Assembly: GCF_001512295.1 (NCBI RefSeq) | Contig: NZ_LNUP01000011.1 | Span: 62,001-126,000, forward strand | Direction: 5' to 3' | From: Pseudomonas sp. EpS/L25 | GTDB lineage: Bacteria; Pseudomonadota; Gammaproteobacteria; Pseudomonadales; Pseudomonadaceae | DNA: 64,000 bases | Shown: piece by piece, positions 16,370-26,882 of the stretch | Position numbering within the stretch: the stretch's first letter is position 1 | Layout of the letters: each line of letters begins with the position of its first letter | Notes under the pieces: generated by a model | Seen by the model: only the letters and a program-made list of their open reading frames with translations | What the model was told of the DNA's origin: nothing | Database searches by the model: none | Translations under genes and position numbers: made by a program

Positions 16370-16678
16370 ATGGAAATCGACTACGGTCCCAGCTACGCCA
16401 AACTGGGTCTCCAGTTCCAATACCAGTGGAGCACCCTACTGCGCGATGCCCTGAAAAAACACGGCATCACCGACGCCCAGGCCAAGGCCATCTGCGGCGA
16501 CTTCGCCTTCGACCTCTCCAAGCTCATCGACGAAGCCGAGATCAAGGCCGACGGCCTCTCCTATCGCCCGGTGATCGCCTTCACCGAGGACGAGGAAACC
16601 CTGCTGGTGCAGTCGGCCGAGTTCGACTATCACGAAGCGGCCTATGCCACTGCCGCGGCGGCGTTCGACAAGAAGTAA
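16370..16678 (+). CDS. Conserved-looking small acidic protein, unknown function
   Basis: A 102-aa protein (MEIDYGPSYAKLGLQFQYQW start). It is acidic, has no signal or membrane segment, and shows amphipathic helical stretches (STLLRDALKKHGITDAQAKA, DFAFDLSKLIDEAEIK) and a C-terminal AAYATAAAAFDKK. Codon use is typical of the GC-rich genes around it. I do not recognise the family. The ATG at 16370 begins the coherent coding pattern, while the longer open frame upstream runs through kgtP in another phase. It stands alone between kgtP and a repeat-filled interval. Confidence 0.65.
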   Translation: MEIDYGPSYAKLGLQFQYQWSTLLRDALKKHGITDAQAKAICGDFAFDLSKLIDEAEIKADGLSYRPVIAFTEDEETLLVQSAEFDYHEAAYATAAAAFDKK

Positions 16679-16712
16679 GCCGCCCAGGGCCTGGCGTGCG
16701 CCCTCACCCCAA

Positions 16713-17027
16713 CCCTCTCCCAAAGGGAGAGGGGGCGGTCTGGAGCGGTGGCGGGCTTCTTCTCCAGGAGCAAGCACCGCCAGCGTTTTTGAAGTCACTG
16801 CGCTAGCGGTTTGTCGGCCATAGCGTCAGAAGACACTCCATAGCCCCCTTCGCTCAGTACCCCGCCCTCTCCCCAAGCCTCTCCCAAGGGAGAGGGGGTT
16901 GTCTGGAGCGGCGGTGGCTCTCTTCGCCAGAGGCAGGCACCGCCAGCGTTTTTGAAGTCGCTGCTCTAGCGGTTTGTCGGCCATAGCGTCAGAAGACATT
17001 CCAATAGCCCCCTCTTCGTTCAGTACC
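16713..17027. repeat. Tandem duplication, about 150 bp per copy
   Basis: Copy 1 (16713-16861) and copy 2 (16878-17027) both start with a CCTCTCCC/GGGAGAGG hairpin, continue through GCACCGCCAGCGTTTTTGAA and TAGCGGTTTGTCGGCCATAG, and end in CAGTACC. They differ at scattered positions. The interval 16679-17212 holds no convincing gene. Confidence 0.85.
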
Positions 17028-17144
17028 GCTCCCTGCCGAGCGCTACCTCCACACACAAACGCTCAAAACTGCGTCCCAGGGCTCTCGCCAAACGCAGAAC
17101 ACCCGGCAATACTCAAAAAATCACCTCTCGCTCCATACCGCCCT

Positions 17145-17175
17145 CTCTCCCTCCGGGAGAGGGTTGGGGTGAGGG
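17145..17175. repeat. CCCTCTCCC-type palindromic repeat
   Basis: CTCTCCC-TCC-GGGAGAG followed by GTTGGGGTGAGGG, the common gammaproteobacterial intergenic palindrome. It is the third occurrence in this interval and lies 38 bp before the DUF559 gene. Confidence 0.7.
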
Positions 17176-17212
17176 TAAGCCCAAACCAAGAATCTCAAGG
17201 GAACGGATTCCC

Positions 17213-17545
17213 ATGCCCCTCATCACCCACGCCCGCAGCCTGCGTCGCAACCAAACCGACGCCGAACGCGCCCTCTGGCAGCACCTGCGCGGCAAGCGTT
17301 TCCAAGGATTCAAATTCCGTCGCCAGCATCCATATGGCCGTTACATCCTGGATTTCGTCTGCCTGGAAGCGCGTCTGGTAGTCGAACTGGATGGTGGCCA
17401 GCACCAGGACAGCCCAGCCGACCGCGAGCGTGATGTCTGGCTAGGTGCTCAGGACTTTCAGACGCTGCGCTTCTGGAACCACGGGGTCCTGACCCAGCCA
17501 GAGGCCGTACTCGAACGTCTCTGCGCCGCCCTCAGCCCGGCTTGA
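17213..17545 (+). CDS. DUF559-family endonuclease-like protein
   Basis: A 110-aa protein with the DUF559 pattern: ARSLRRNQTDAERALWQHLR, FQGFKFRRQHPYGRYILDFV, CLEARLVVELDGGQH and FWNHGVLTQPEAVLERL. The fold is that of Vsr-type PD-(D/E)xK nucleases; the Asp of YILDFV and Glu of VVELDGGQH are the likely metal ligands. Cellular role is unknown; such genes travel between genomes and often sit beside repeats, as here. Its last 14 bp overlap the end of topB on the opposite strand. Confidence 0.85.
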   Translation: MPLITHARSLRRNQTDAERALWQHLRGKRFQGFKFRRQHPYGRYILDFVCLEARLVVELDGGQHQDSPADRERDVWLGAQDFQTLRFWNHGVLTQPEAVLERLCAALSPA

Positions 17546-19490
17546 CCTTGGGCTTGCGCGCCCGCGTCGGCGCGCTGCCCGACTTCGCCTTGGCCTTGCT
17601 CCCACCCGTACGCCGCTTCTTCTTCCAGGGCGCGCCCTTGCCTGCGGGCGGCGGACCGCTGATGGTCAGGGTCAGGCCCAGGCAGCGCTCCACCTGCTTG
17701 CCCATCCAGGCCGATTGCTTGGCGACGAACTCGGCCAGACTGAGTTCGCCCTCCTGCACCCGATCCAGCGCCTGCTCCCAGAGCGCCGTGGTGCCCGGGT
17801 CGGCGATGGCCCGTGGTACGGCATCGATCAGACCGAAGGCCGCGGGCGTCGCCGCCAGGGCCTTGCCCTGCTTGATCAGGTAGCCACGATCCAGCAGGCC
17901 CTGGATGATGCTGGCGCGGGTCGCCTCGGTGCCGATGCCGGTGGTGTCCTTGAGCTTCTGCTTGAGCGCCGGGTCTTCCACCAGCTTGGCGACGTTCTTC
18001 ATCGCCTTGATCAGATCGCCCTCGGTGAAGGGCTTGGGCGGCTGGGTCAGCTGATCCTTGCAACGCACCTCGACCACCGGATAGTGCTCGCCCTCGCGCA
18101 AGCCGGGCAGCGCCTGGGCCGGCGGCGCCTCGCGCCCCTTGGCCGGGGTCAGGGCTTCGGGCAGGGCGCGGCGCCAGCCCGGCTCCACCAGGCACTTGCC
18201 GGTGGCCCGCAAGCGCTCGCCGCCGGCCTCGAAGTCGGCCTGGGTACGGTCGAATTCGTGCTGCGGCAGGAACTGCGCCAGGTAGCGGGCGCGGATCAGG
18301 CCGTAGACGCTACGTTCCTGGGAGTTCAATCGGTCCAGGTCGCGGGTCGCCAGGGTCGGGATGATGCCGTGGTGGGCGCTGACCTTGGCGTCGTTCCAGG
18401 CCCGCGAGCGACGACTGGCGTCCAGATGGTCGCGCAGGGGGGCGAGACTGCTGTCGGCGCCCAGCAAGGCCGCCAGCAGCGCCGGCGCCTCGGCGTGCTG
18501 GGACAGCGGCAGGTAGCCGCAATCACTGCGCGGATAGGTGATCAGCTTGTGGGTTTCGTAGAGCGCCTGGGCCACGTCCAGGGTCCGCTGGGCGCCCAGG
18601 TTCAGCCGCTTGGAGCAGACCTCCTGCAGGGTACCCAGGTCGAAAGGCAAGGGCGCCGCCTCGCAGATGCGTTCGGTCTTGAGCTTCACCAGTCGCGCCT
18701 GGCCGGCCGCTTCGATGGCCTTCGCCGCCGCCTGGGCCACCTCGGGCTTGAGGCAGCGCCCCTGGTCATCGCAGACGGCCTCCGGTGGCTGCCACTGGGC
18801 CTGGAAACGAGTGCCCGAGGCGTCCAGGGTCGCCTCCACGGTCCAGAAGGGCACCGGCACGAAGGCGGCGATGGCGCGGTCGCGGTCCACCACCAGGCGC
18901 AGGGTCGGGGTCTGCACCCGCCCGACCGAGAGCACGCCCTGATAGCCCGAGCGGCGCCCCAGCAGGGTGAACAGCCGACTCATGTTCATGCCGATCAGCC
19001 AGTCGGCGCGCGAGCGCCCCAGCGCGGACTGATAGAGGCCGTAGGTCTCGGCGCCGGGCTTGAGCGCGGCCAGGGCGCGGCGGATGGAGACGTCGTCCAG
19101 CGCCGACAGCCACAGCCGGCGGACGGGTCCACGATAGCGGCAGTGCTCCACCAGCTCGCGGGCGATCATCTCGCCCTCGCGGTCGGCGTCGGTGGCGATC
19201 ACCAGTTCGCTGGCCTCGCCGAGCAGGCGCTTGACCGCCTTGAACTGGCTGCCAGTGGTTTTCTTCACCTGCAATTTCCACTGCGCAGGGACGATGGGCA
19301 GGTCGTCCAGCGACCAGCGTTTGTAGCGGTCGTCATAGGCGTCCGGTGGCGCCGTTTCCAGGAGATGGCCGATGCACCAGGTGACGGTCACGCCCTGCCC
19401 CAGCAGGCAGCCATCGCCACGCCGAGTGGCGCCGAGGACGCGGGCGATGTCCTTGGCCTGGGAGGGTTTTTCGCAGAGATACAGCTGCAT
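17532..19490 (-). CDS. topB: DNA topoisomerase III
   Basis: A 652-aa type IA topoisomerase. It begins MQLYLCEKPSQAKDIARVLG, has the Toprim acidic motif ATDADREGEMIARELVEHC, GVLSVGRVQTPTLRLVVDRD, and the active-site tyrosine in KLITYPRSDCGYLP. The C-terminus is a lysine/arginine-rich tail (WKKKRRTGG, RARKPKVKPG) for DNA binding, without zinc fingers. It decatenates DNA and resolves recombination and replication intermediates. The start at 19490 is preferred to one 13 codons upstream because homology begins there. A LexA-like box lies 68 bp upstream. Confidence 0.95.
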   Translation of the reverse strand: MQLYLCEKPSQAKDIARVLGATRRGDGCLLGQGVTVTWCIGHLLETAPPDAYDDRYKRWSLDDLPIVPAQWKLQVKKTTGSQFKAVKRLLGEASELVIATDADREGEMIARELVEHCRYRGPVRRLWLSALDDVSIRRALAALKPGAETYGLYQSALGRSRADWLIGMNMSRLFTLLGRRSGYQGVLSVGRVQTPTLRLVVDRDRAIAAFVPVPFWTVEATLDASGTRFQAQWQPPEAVCDDQGRCLKPEVAQAAAKAIEAAGQARLVKLKTERICEAAPLPFDLGTLQEVCSKRLNLGAQRTLDVAQALYETHKLITYPRSDCGYLPLSQHAEAPALLAALLGADSSLAPLRDHLDASRRSRAWNDAKVSAHHGIIPTLATRDLDRLNSQERSVYGLIRARYLAQFLPQHEFDRTQADFEAGGERLRATGKCLVEPGWRRALPEALTPAKGREAPPAQALPGLREGEHYPVVEVRCKDQLTQPPKPFTEGDLIKAMKNVAKLVEDPALKQKLKDTTGIGTEATRASIIQGLLDRGYLIKQGKALAATPAAFGLIDAVPRAIADPGTTALWEQALDRVQEGELSLAEFVAKQSAWMGKQVERCLGLTLTISGPPPAGKGAPWKKKRRTGGSKAKAKSGSAPTRARKPKVKPG

Positions 19491-19557
19491 GGCGAGCGTC
19501 GCGCAACGGGGGATGGCGACAGGATGCAAAGCCGCAACGGCCAGCGCAAGGACTAAT

Positions 19558-19573
19558 CTGTATATCCGTACAG
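19558..19573. promoter_or_regulatory. LexA/SOS-box-like palindrome
   Basis: CTGTATATCCGTACAG has the exact CTGT-N8-ACAG frame of a LexA operator with an AT-rich first half. It lies between the divergent topB (68 bp to its ATG) and the small gene at 19735. It probably acts on topB. Confidence 0.55.
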
Positions 19574-19734
19574 AAAGCCGCCTTTGCGCAAATTCGTTCA
19601 GCAGGCCACAGCGCGCTCAGGACGTGGATCACAGCTTGAATGGCGACGGCTCAGGACGCGGAATCTTGCCGCTGCTGGGCAGTCCTTGGGCTACGGCACT
19701 TTCGCCGTCTTTAGCCGAGCTCTGGGAGGCGTCA

Positions 19735-19926
19735 ATGAATACTGTAGCTATGGACCGCGCCAAGGCCGAGAGCACCGGCGCCGGAAATATCGTGGACACC
19801 GCCAGCAGCCAGGCGCTGCGGGCCGCCATCGGCACCATGCGGCGTACCACCAGCCAGGTGCAACGTATCAACGATCAACTCTGGGAAGTCTGGCCGGATG
19901 GCCGGCGCAAGCTGCTGTTGCGCTGA
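19735..19926 (+). CDS. Small basic protein, unknown function
   Basis: A 63-aa product starting MNTVAMDRAKAESTGAG and ending VWPDGRRKLLLR, with a strong GGGAGG ribosome site 6-7 bp upstream of the ATG. It has no membrane segment; the C-terminal half is basic (MRRTTSQVQRINDQLWEVW). I do not recognise it. A 172-bp repeat element begins on the last base of its stop codon. The longer open frame upstream of the ATG is not supported by a ribosome site. Confidence 0.6.
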   Translation: MNTVAMDRAKAESTGAGNIVDTASSQALRAAIGTMRRTTSQVQRINDQLWEVWPDGRRKLLLR

Positions 19927-20097
19927 GAGCCTGTCCAAAGACTGCTGCGCGTCGGCCAAACGGCGTTGAACAGGCCGACGGATCGCTCCTTTACCGCTCG
20001 TAAACCCGGGCGCGAATCCGATCCGCCTGCCTGGATGTTTTCACGGGGCCGCACAGGCCCTGTTTGGCCCTAGCCTGCGAGCCGTTGCCCAGGCTCT
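19926..20097 (-). mobile_element. Inverted-repeat element, copy A (degenerate)
   Basis: A shorter, decayed relative of the elements at 26653, 30932 and 37384. It starts AGAGCCTGTCCA on the stop codon of the 63-aa gene, contains CTGCTGCGCGTCGGCCAAAC and CCGCTCGTAAAC, and ends CCAGGCTCT. It has no coding capacity, as expected of a MITE-like element. Confidence 0.65.
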
Positions 20098-20116
20098 GGA
20101 GCGTCGACCCATCGCC

Positions 20117-21022
20117 TCAGACCGCTGTCGAGGCGTCGAGTCCCGCCAGATAGGTCGCCGCCTCGGCCTGCAGCCAGGCGCCGAAGCGCTCCTGCTTTTC
20201 CGCCGACTCCGCCCGCTCCGGCCAGACCAGCCAGTAGGCGTAGGGATAGGGCGCCACCACCGGGCTGAGCTGGACCAGCCGTCCCTCCTCCAGCGCGGTT
20301 TGCACCAGGCTGCGTCTTTCCAGTGCCAGAATCTGCCCGAGGCGTAGCGCCTCCAGCACCAGGTTGGAGTCGTTCACGCTGATGGCGCAACTGGGCATGG
20401 CCTCCCCCACACCGGCCGCTTCGCCCCAGTGCCGCCAGGTTTCCTCGGTGTGCATCAGCGGCTGCGCCAGGGCCTCGTCCAGGGTACGGGGCAGGTGCCC
20501 GCCGTTGTACCCGGGCGCCGCAACCAGCAGGACGTCGTCCTGGAACAGCCGTTGCGCCGTCAGGCCATCCCACTGTCCCTCGCCCATGCGTACCCCGATG
20601 TCCACCATGCCCTGGCGCAGGTCCTGGAAATCCATGCTGGTCTGGATGCGGATACGGTACTCCGGATACCGGGCGCGAAAACGCGGTAGCCGCGGCAACA
20701 GCCAATGAGCGGCGAAGGAAGGGAAGGTAGCGACTACCAGCTCGTTGCGCCGTGGTCGAGCCTGCAGCCGACGGGTCGCCTCGCCCAGCTCGGCGAGCAA
20801 TTGCCGCACCTGTTCGGCATAGACGCGCCCGTCGCCAGTGACCTCGATGCCGCGCCCCTGGCGCTCGAACAGCACCATGCCCAGTTGATGCTCCAGCCCC
20901 TTCACCTGCTGGCTGACCGCCGCGTGGGTCAGGTGCAATTCGTTAGCGGCGCGGGTCACGCTGCTCAGCCGGGCCACGGCCTCGAAACAGCGCAGGGCAT
21001 TCAGCGGCGGCACTCGTGACAT
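20117..21022 (-). CDS. LysR-family regulator, GcvA-like
   Basis: A 301-aa LysR regulator. The N-terminal helix-turn-helix (PPLNALRCFEAVARLSSVTR then AANELHLTHAAVSQQVKGLE) is typical of the GcvA/AmpR-like branch; the substrate-binding domain follows (VVATFPSFAAHWLLPRLPRF, VDIGVRMGEGQWDGL). It is divergent from the glutathione transferase at 21178, the usual arrangement for a LysR regulator and its target. The gcv operon begins 5.4 kb away and has a sigma54 promoter, so control of gcv is not implied. Confidence 0.88.
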   Translation of the reverse strand: MSRVPPLNALRCFEAVARLSSVTRAANELHLTHAAVSQQVKGLEHQLGMVLFERQGRGIEVTGDGRVYAEQVRQLLAELGEATRRLQARPRRNELVVATFPSFAAHWLLPRLPRFRARYPEYRIRIQTSMDFQDLRQGMVDIGVRMGEGQWDGLTAQRLFQDDVLLVAAPGYNGGHLPRTLDEALAQPLMHTEETWRHWGEAAGVGEAMPSCAISVNDSNLVLEALRLGQILALERRSLVQTALEEGRLVQLSPVVAPYPYAYWLVWPERAESAEKQERFGAWLQAEAATYLAGLDASTAV

Positions 21023-21177
21023 GTAAGCTTTCCTTAACGATCCAGTCAGTTTTTCTCGCTGGAAACAGCTTCATCGAATCCTTAATGTCTTGTCCAGAGC
21101 GACATTCGCTGTAAAACAAGTCGGCTGGATGACGTTCCACGTGAAACAGGATTCACCCTTTCTGACAGGATGCTCTC

Positions 21178-21792
21178 ATGCAACTCATCGGCATGCTCGA
21201 CTCGCCCTACGTCCGGCGGGTCGCGATCTCCCTTCGCCTGCTGGTGCTGCCTTTCGAACTGCGCCAGTTGTCGGTCTTCCGCGATGTCGAACGGTTTCGC
21301 AGCTTCAATCCGGTGATCAAGGCGCCAACCCTCATCTGCCTGGATGGCCAGCGGCTGATGGATTCATCGCTGATCCTGGACTATGCCCAGCATCTCGCCT
21401 GCGGCAGCCGGCAGTTGCTGCCCAATGGCCACGCCGCCCGAGCGACCGCCCTGGGCCGTAGCGGCCTGGCGCTGGCGCTGTGCGAAAAGGCGGTGCAATT
21501 GGTGTACGAACGCGACCTGCGCCCGGAAGAGAAGCGCCACGAGCCCTGGCGGCAGCGGGTGGAGGGTCAGCTGAGAGCGGCCTGTGGCGCCCTGGACAAG
21601 GCCTGGCTGGGCCCGCGCCCGCCGCTGGGGGAAGACAGCATCGGCCAGGACGCCATCGACACGGCAGTGGCCTGGACCTTCCTGCACCATGCCCTGCCCG
21701 GGCTGATCGAACCGCGTAATTATCCAACGCTGGAGGCGCTTGCCGCCGAGGCGGAGGCCTTGTCGGTATTTCGGGATTATCCGGCGGTGTGA
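21178..21792 (+). CDS. Glutathione S-transferase family protein
   Basis: A 204-aa protein with the thioredoxin-like N-terminal domain (MQLIGMLDSPYVRRVAISLR, NPVIKAPTLICLDGQRLMDS then SLILDYA) and an all-helical C-terminal domain (DTAVAWTFLHHALP). The SPYVRRV turn is where the glutathione-activating Ser/Tyr lies in beta-class-like enzymes. It would conjugate or reduce a small electrophile in the cytosol; the substrate is unknown. It is divergently paired with the LysR gene at 20117. Confidence 0.88.
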   Translation: MQLIGMLDSPYVRRVAISLRLLVLPFELRQLSVFRDVERFRSFNPVIKAPTLICLDGQRLMDSSLILDYAQHLACGSRQLLPNGHAARATALGRSGLALALCEKAVQLVYERDLRPEEKRHEPWRQRVEGQLRAACGALDKAWLGPRPPLGEDSIGQDAIDTAVAWTFLHHALPGLIEPRNYPTLEALAAEAEALSVFRDYPAV

Positions 21793-21800
21793 CGGCAAAA

Positions 21801-21860
21801 GCATCGCGGCCATGGGCCGCTCCTACGGGCCCCTGTAGGAGCTGCCCATGGCCGCGATGC
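21801..21860. repeat. Long hairpin repeat, copy 2
   Basis: 26-nt arms (21801-21826, 21835-21860) with a single mismatch, core CGCGGCCATGGGCCGCTCC. It lies between the convergent glutathione transferase and gcvT genes, a position compatible with bidirectional termination. Confidence 0.85.
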
Positions 21861-21873
21861 TCTTGGCGACTAT

Positions 21874-22983
21874 TTACCCGCGGTAATAGCGCTGCGGCAC
21901 GAAGGGTGTCTTGGCGACCTTGACCGGCACCTGCTTGCCACGCACCACGGCGAACAGCTCGGTATCGAGGACGGCGAAGGCGCTGTCGACGTAGCCCATG
22001 GCCACCGGCGCACCCAGGGTCGGGCCGAAGCCGCCACTGGTGACCCGGCCGATGCTGGCGCCGTTGGCATCCACCAGTTCCGCGCCCTCCCGCACCGGTA
22101 CGCGCTCCTGCACCAGCAGACCGACGCGCTTGCGGCTCACGCCGTCGCGCTGCTCGGCGAAGATGCGCTCGGCACCGGGGAAACCGCCGGCGCGGCCGTT
22201 GCCTTCACGCCGCACCTTGGACAGCGCCCAGCCGAGGTTGGCCATCACCGGCGTGGTGCCGGCGTCCATGTCGTGGCCATAGAGGCACAGACCGGCTTCC
22301 AAGCGCAGGGAGTCACGGGCGCCCAGGCCGATGGCCTCGACTTCCGGCTCGGCCAGCAGGCGGCGGGCCAGGGCCTCGGCGGCCGCGCTGGGCACCGAGA
22401 TCTCGTAGCCATCTTCACCGGTATAGCCGCTGCGGCTGACGATGCAGGGCTGGTCCAGCAGCTTCACGCGGCGCACCTGCATGAAGGTCATCTCGGCCAC
22501 TTCCGGCGCCAGGCGCGCGAGCACCGCGGCGGCGGCGGGCCCTTGCAGCGCCAGCAGGGCGCGATCGAACTGCGGCAGCACCTGGCAGCGATCGCCCAGG
22601 TGCTTTTCCAGGTGGGCGAGGTCGGCTTCCTTGCAGGCGGCGTTGACCACCAGGTAAAGGCAGTCACCCAGGTTGGCGACCATGAGGTCGTCGAGGATGC
22701 CGCCGTTGTCGTCGGTCAGCAGGGCGTAGCGCTGCATGCCGCTGGGCAGGTCGATGATGTCGACCGGAACCAGGGTCTCCAGGGCTTCGGCGGCGGCGTC
22801 GCCTTCGAGCAGCACCTGCCCCATGTGGGAAACGTCGAACAGCCCGGCCTGGGCGCGGGTGTGCTGGTGCTCCTTGAGCACGCCGAGCGGGTATTGCACC
22901 GGCATCTCGTAGCCGGCGAAGGGCACCATGCGGGCGCCGAGTTCCAGGTGCAGGGCGTGCAGCGAAGTCTTGAGCAGGGACAT
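21874..22983 (-). CDS. gcvT: Glycine cleavage T protein (aminomethyltransferase)
   Basis: A 369-aa protein with the usual GcvT length and motifs: LELGARMVPFAGYEMPVQYP, LFDVSHMGQVLLEG, SRSGYTGEDGYEISVP and LGARDSLRLEAGLCLYGHDM. It transfers the methylene unit from aminomethyl-lipoyl-GcvH to tetrahydrofolate and releases ammonia. It is last in a gcvH-gcvP-gcvT operon, separated from gcvP by 182 bp that carry palindromic repeats, so some independent control of its message level is possible. Confidence 0.95.
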   Translation of the reverse strand: MSLLKTSLHALHLELGARMVPFAGYEMPVQYPLGVLKEHQHTRAQAGLFDVSHMGQVLLEGDAAAEALETLVPVDIIDLPSGMQRYALLTDDNGGILDDLMVANLGDCLYLVVNAACKEADLAHLEKHLGDRCQVLPQFDRALLALQGPAAAAVLARLAPEVAEMTFMQVRRVKLLDQPCIVSRSGYTGEDGYEISVPSAAAEALARRLLAEPEVEAIGLGARDSLRLEAGLCLYGHDMDAGTTPVMANLGWALSKVRREGNGRAGGFPGAERIFAEQRDGVSRKRVGLLVQERVPVREGAELVDANGASIGRVTSGGFGPTLGAPVAMGYVDSAFAVLDTELFAVVRGKQVPVKVAKTPFVPQRYYRG

Positions 22984-23080
22984 GGTGGGGCTCCTGTCGG
23001 GTGGCGGCTGTCGCGCTCCTGGCAGGAGGAGCGCGACAGCGCTGGGCTGTTGGGTCGCAACTTTGGGTGATTCGGGTCAT

Positions 23081-23165
23081 CCCTCACCCCGGCCCTCTCC
23101 CAGGGGGAGAGGGGAAGAGCGGCTCTGCTCCCCTCTCCCTCCGGGAGAGGGACCGCGGGTGAGGG
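23081..23165. repeat. Paired CCCTCTCCC-type palindromes between gcvP and gcvT
   Basis: CCCTCACCCC, then two GGGAGAGGG/CCCTCTCCC hairpins, then GCGGGTGAGGG: a head-to-tail pair of palindromes (BIME-like). It fills most of the gap within the operon and would form a strong RNA structure. Confidence 0.8.
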
Positions 23166-26021
<2,856 letters not shown>

Positions 26022-26028
26022 GGCGGTC

Positions 26029-26397
26029 TTACCCCTTGATCAGTTGCTGATAGGCGGCTTCGTCGAGCAGGGCGGCGAAGGCTTCGGCATTGGCGGGCTG
26101 GAAACGGAAGAACCAGCCGGCATTCAGCGGATCGCTGTTGATGGTCTCGGGCGCCTCGTTGAGCGCCTCGTTGACCGCCAGTACCTCGCCGTCCAGCGGC
26201 ATGGTGATGTTGCTGGCGGCCTTGACCGATTCCAGCACCGCCACCTCATCGCCTTGGGCGTAGCTGCGCAGTTCCGGCAGTTGCACGAAGACCAGGTCGC
26301 CGAGCGAGTCCTGAGCATAGTCGGTGATGCCGACGGTGATGCCGCCATCGGCTTCCTGACGCAGCCATTCGTGTTCTTCGGTGTAGCGCAGACCCAT
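26029..26397 (-). CDS. gcvH: Glycine cleavage H protein
   Basis: A 122-aa lipoyl carrier. It begins [14 protein letters not shown], contains [18 protein letters not shown] and the lipoylated Lys59 in [15 protein letters not shown], and ends with the [20 protein letters not shown] region. It shuttles the aminomethyl group between P, T and L proteins. It is the first gene of the operon, 50 bp downstream of a sigma54 core. The ATG at 26397 with an upstream AGGAG was chosen; the 20 codons before it in frame are not conserved. Confidence 0.95.
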   Translation of the reverse strand: MGLRYTEEHEWLRQEADGGITVGITDYAQDSLGDLVFVQLPELRSYAQGDEVAVLESVKAASNITMPLDGEVLAVNEALNEAPETINSDPLNAGWFFRFQPANAEAFAALLDEAAYQQLIKG

Positions 26398-26446
26398 TGC
26401 AGACTCCTGCGGACGTTCGTCCCGGTGGATAGATGGGAGTGACCTG

Positions 26447-26462
26447 TGCAAGGCCAATGCCA
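26447..26462 (-). promoter_or_regulatory. Sigma54 promoter of gcvHPT
   Basis: On the minus strand TGGCAT-TGGCC-TTGCA matches the TGGCAC-N5-TTGCA consensus at all but one base. It lies 50 bp upstream of gcvH. P. aeruginosa gcvH2 is sigma54- and GcsR-dependent, which this fits. Confidence 0.8.
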
Positions 26463-26513
26463 GACGCGAAAGCCTGGGTTTTCAAGGCTTTGGTCTGCAC
26501 ACCGCTGCCTGGT

Positions 26514-26531
26514 CGTAGCGAAAACGTTACG
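26514..26531 (-). promoter_or_regulatory. GcsR-like activator site upstream of gcvH
   Basis: On the minus strand CGTAACG-TTTT-CGCTACG matches 11 of 14 fixed bases of the GcsR repeat TGTAACG-N4-CGTTCCG as I recall it. A further CGTAACG half-site lies inverted at 26556-26562. The site is 52 bp upstream of the sigma54 core. Confidence 0.5.
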
Positions 26532-26652
26532 ATTGGACAGGATGCCACTCTTCTGCGTAACGATTTTCGAACGCCGTATCCAATTCGATACAGATATAGC
26601 GCTGCTCCTGGGTCCGACAGCCAAGCTGCACGATCCAGACGGACTGGCTGTC

Positions 26653-26882
26653 AGAGCCTGTTCATAATCTCGCGAGCTAGAGCCAAACCAGGCGCAACGA
26701 CCAACGGCTGGCCCGTAGGGTGAGCGCCAGCGAATCAAATGGCTGAGGAAGCGGATCGGGACCCGCGCTCGAGTTTACGAGTGGTAAATGAGCATTGCGA
26801 CGGGGCCGCCCAGGCCGGGCTGGCGACCCAGGCCATTTTCAACGCGGTTTGGCCGACGCGCAGTAGATTTTGAACAGGCTCT
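26653..26882 (+). mobile_element. Inverted-repeat element, copy B (full length)
   Basis: 230 bp bounded by perfect 12-bp inverted ends AGAGCCTGTTCA and TGAACAGGCTCT. Inside are CTCGCGAGCTAGAGCCAAAC and the imperfect palindrome TTTACGAGTGGTAAA. There is no coding capacity. Its right end shares a base with the stop codon of the gene at 26882. No clear target-site duplication was seen. Confidence 0.75.

Noticed and set aside
16713-17175. Repeats considered as a CRISPR array
   Set aside because: Only two long copies in direct tandem, no short repeats with unique spacers and no cas genes nearby.
17715-19556. 613-codon plus-strand open frame opposite topB
   Set aside because: Antisense shadow; topB carries all catalytic motifs.
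26398-26640. Possible glycine riboswitch ahead of gcvH
   Set aside because: The conserved tandem aptamer core was not found on the minus strand; a sigma54 promoter with an activator site explains the leader better.
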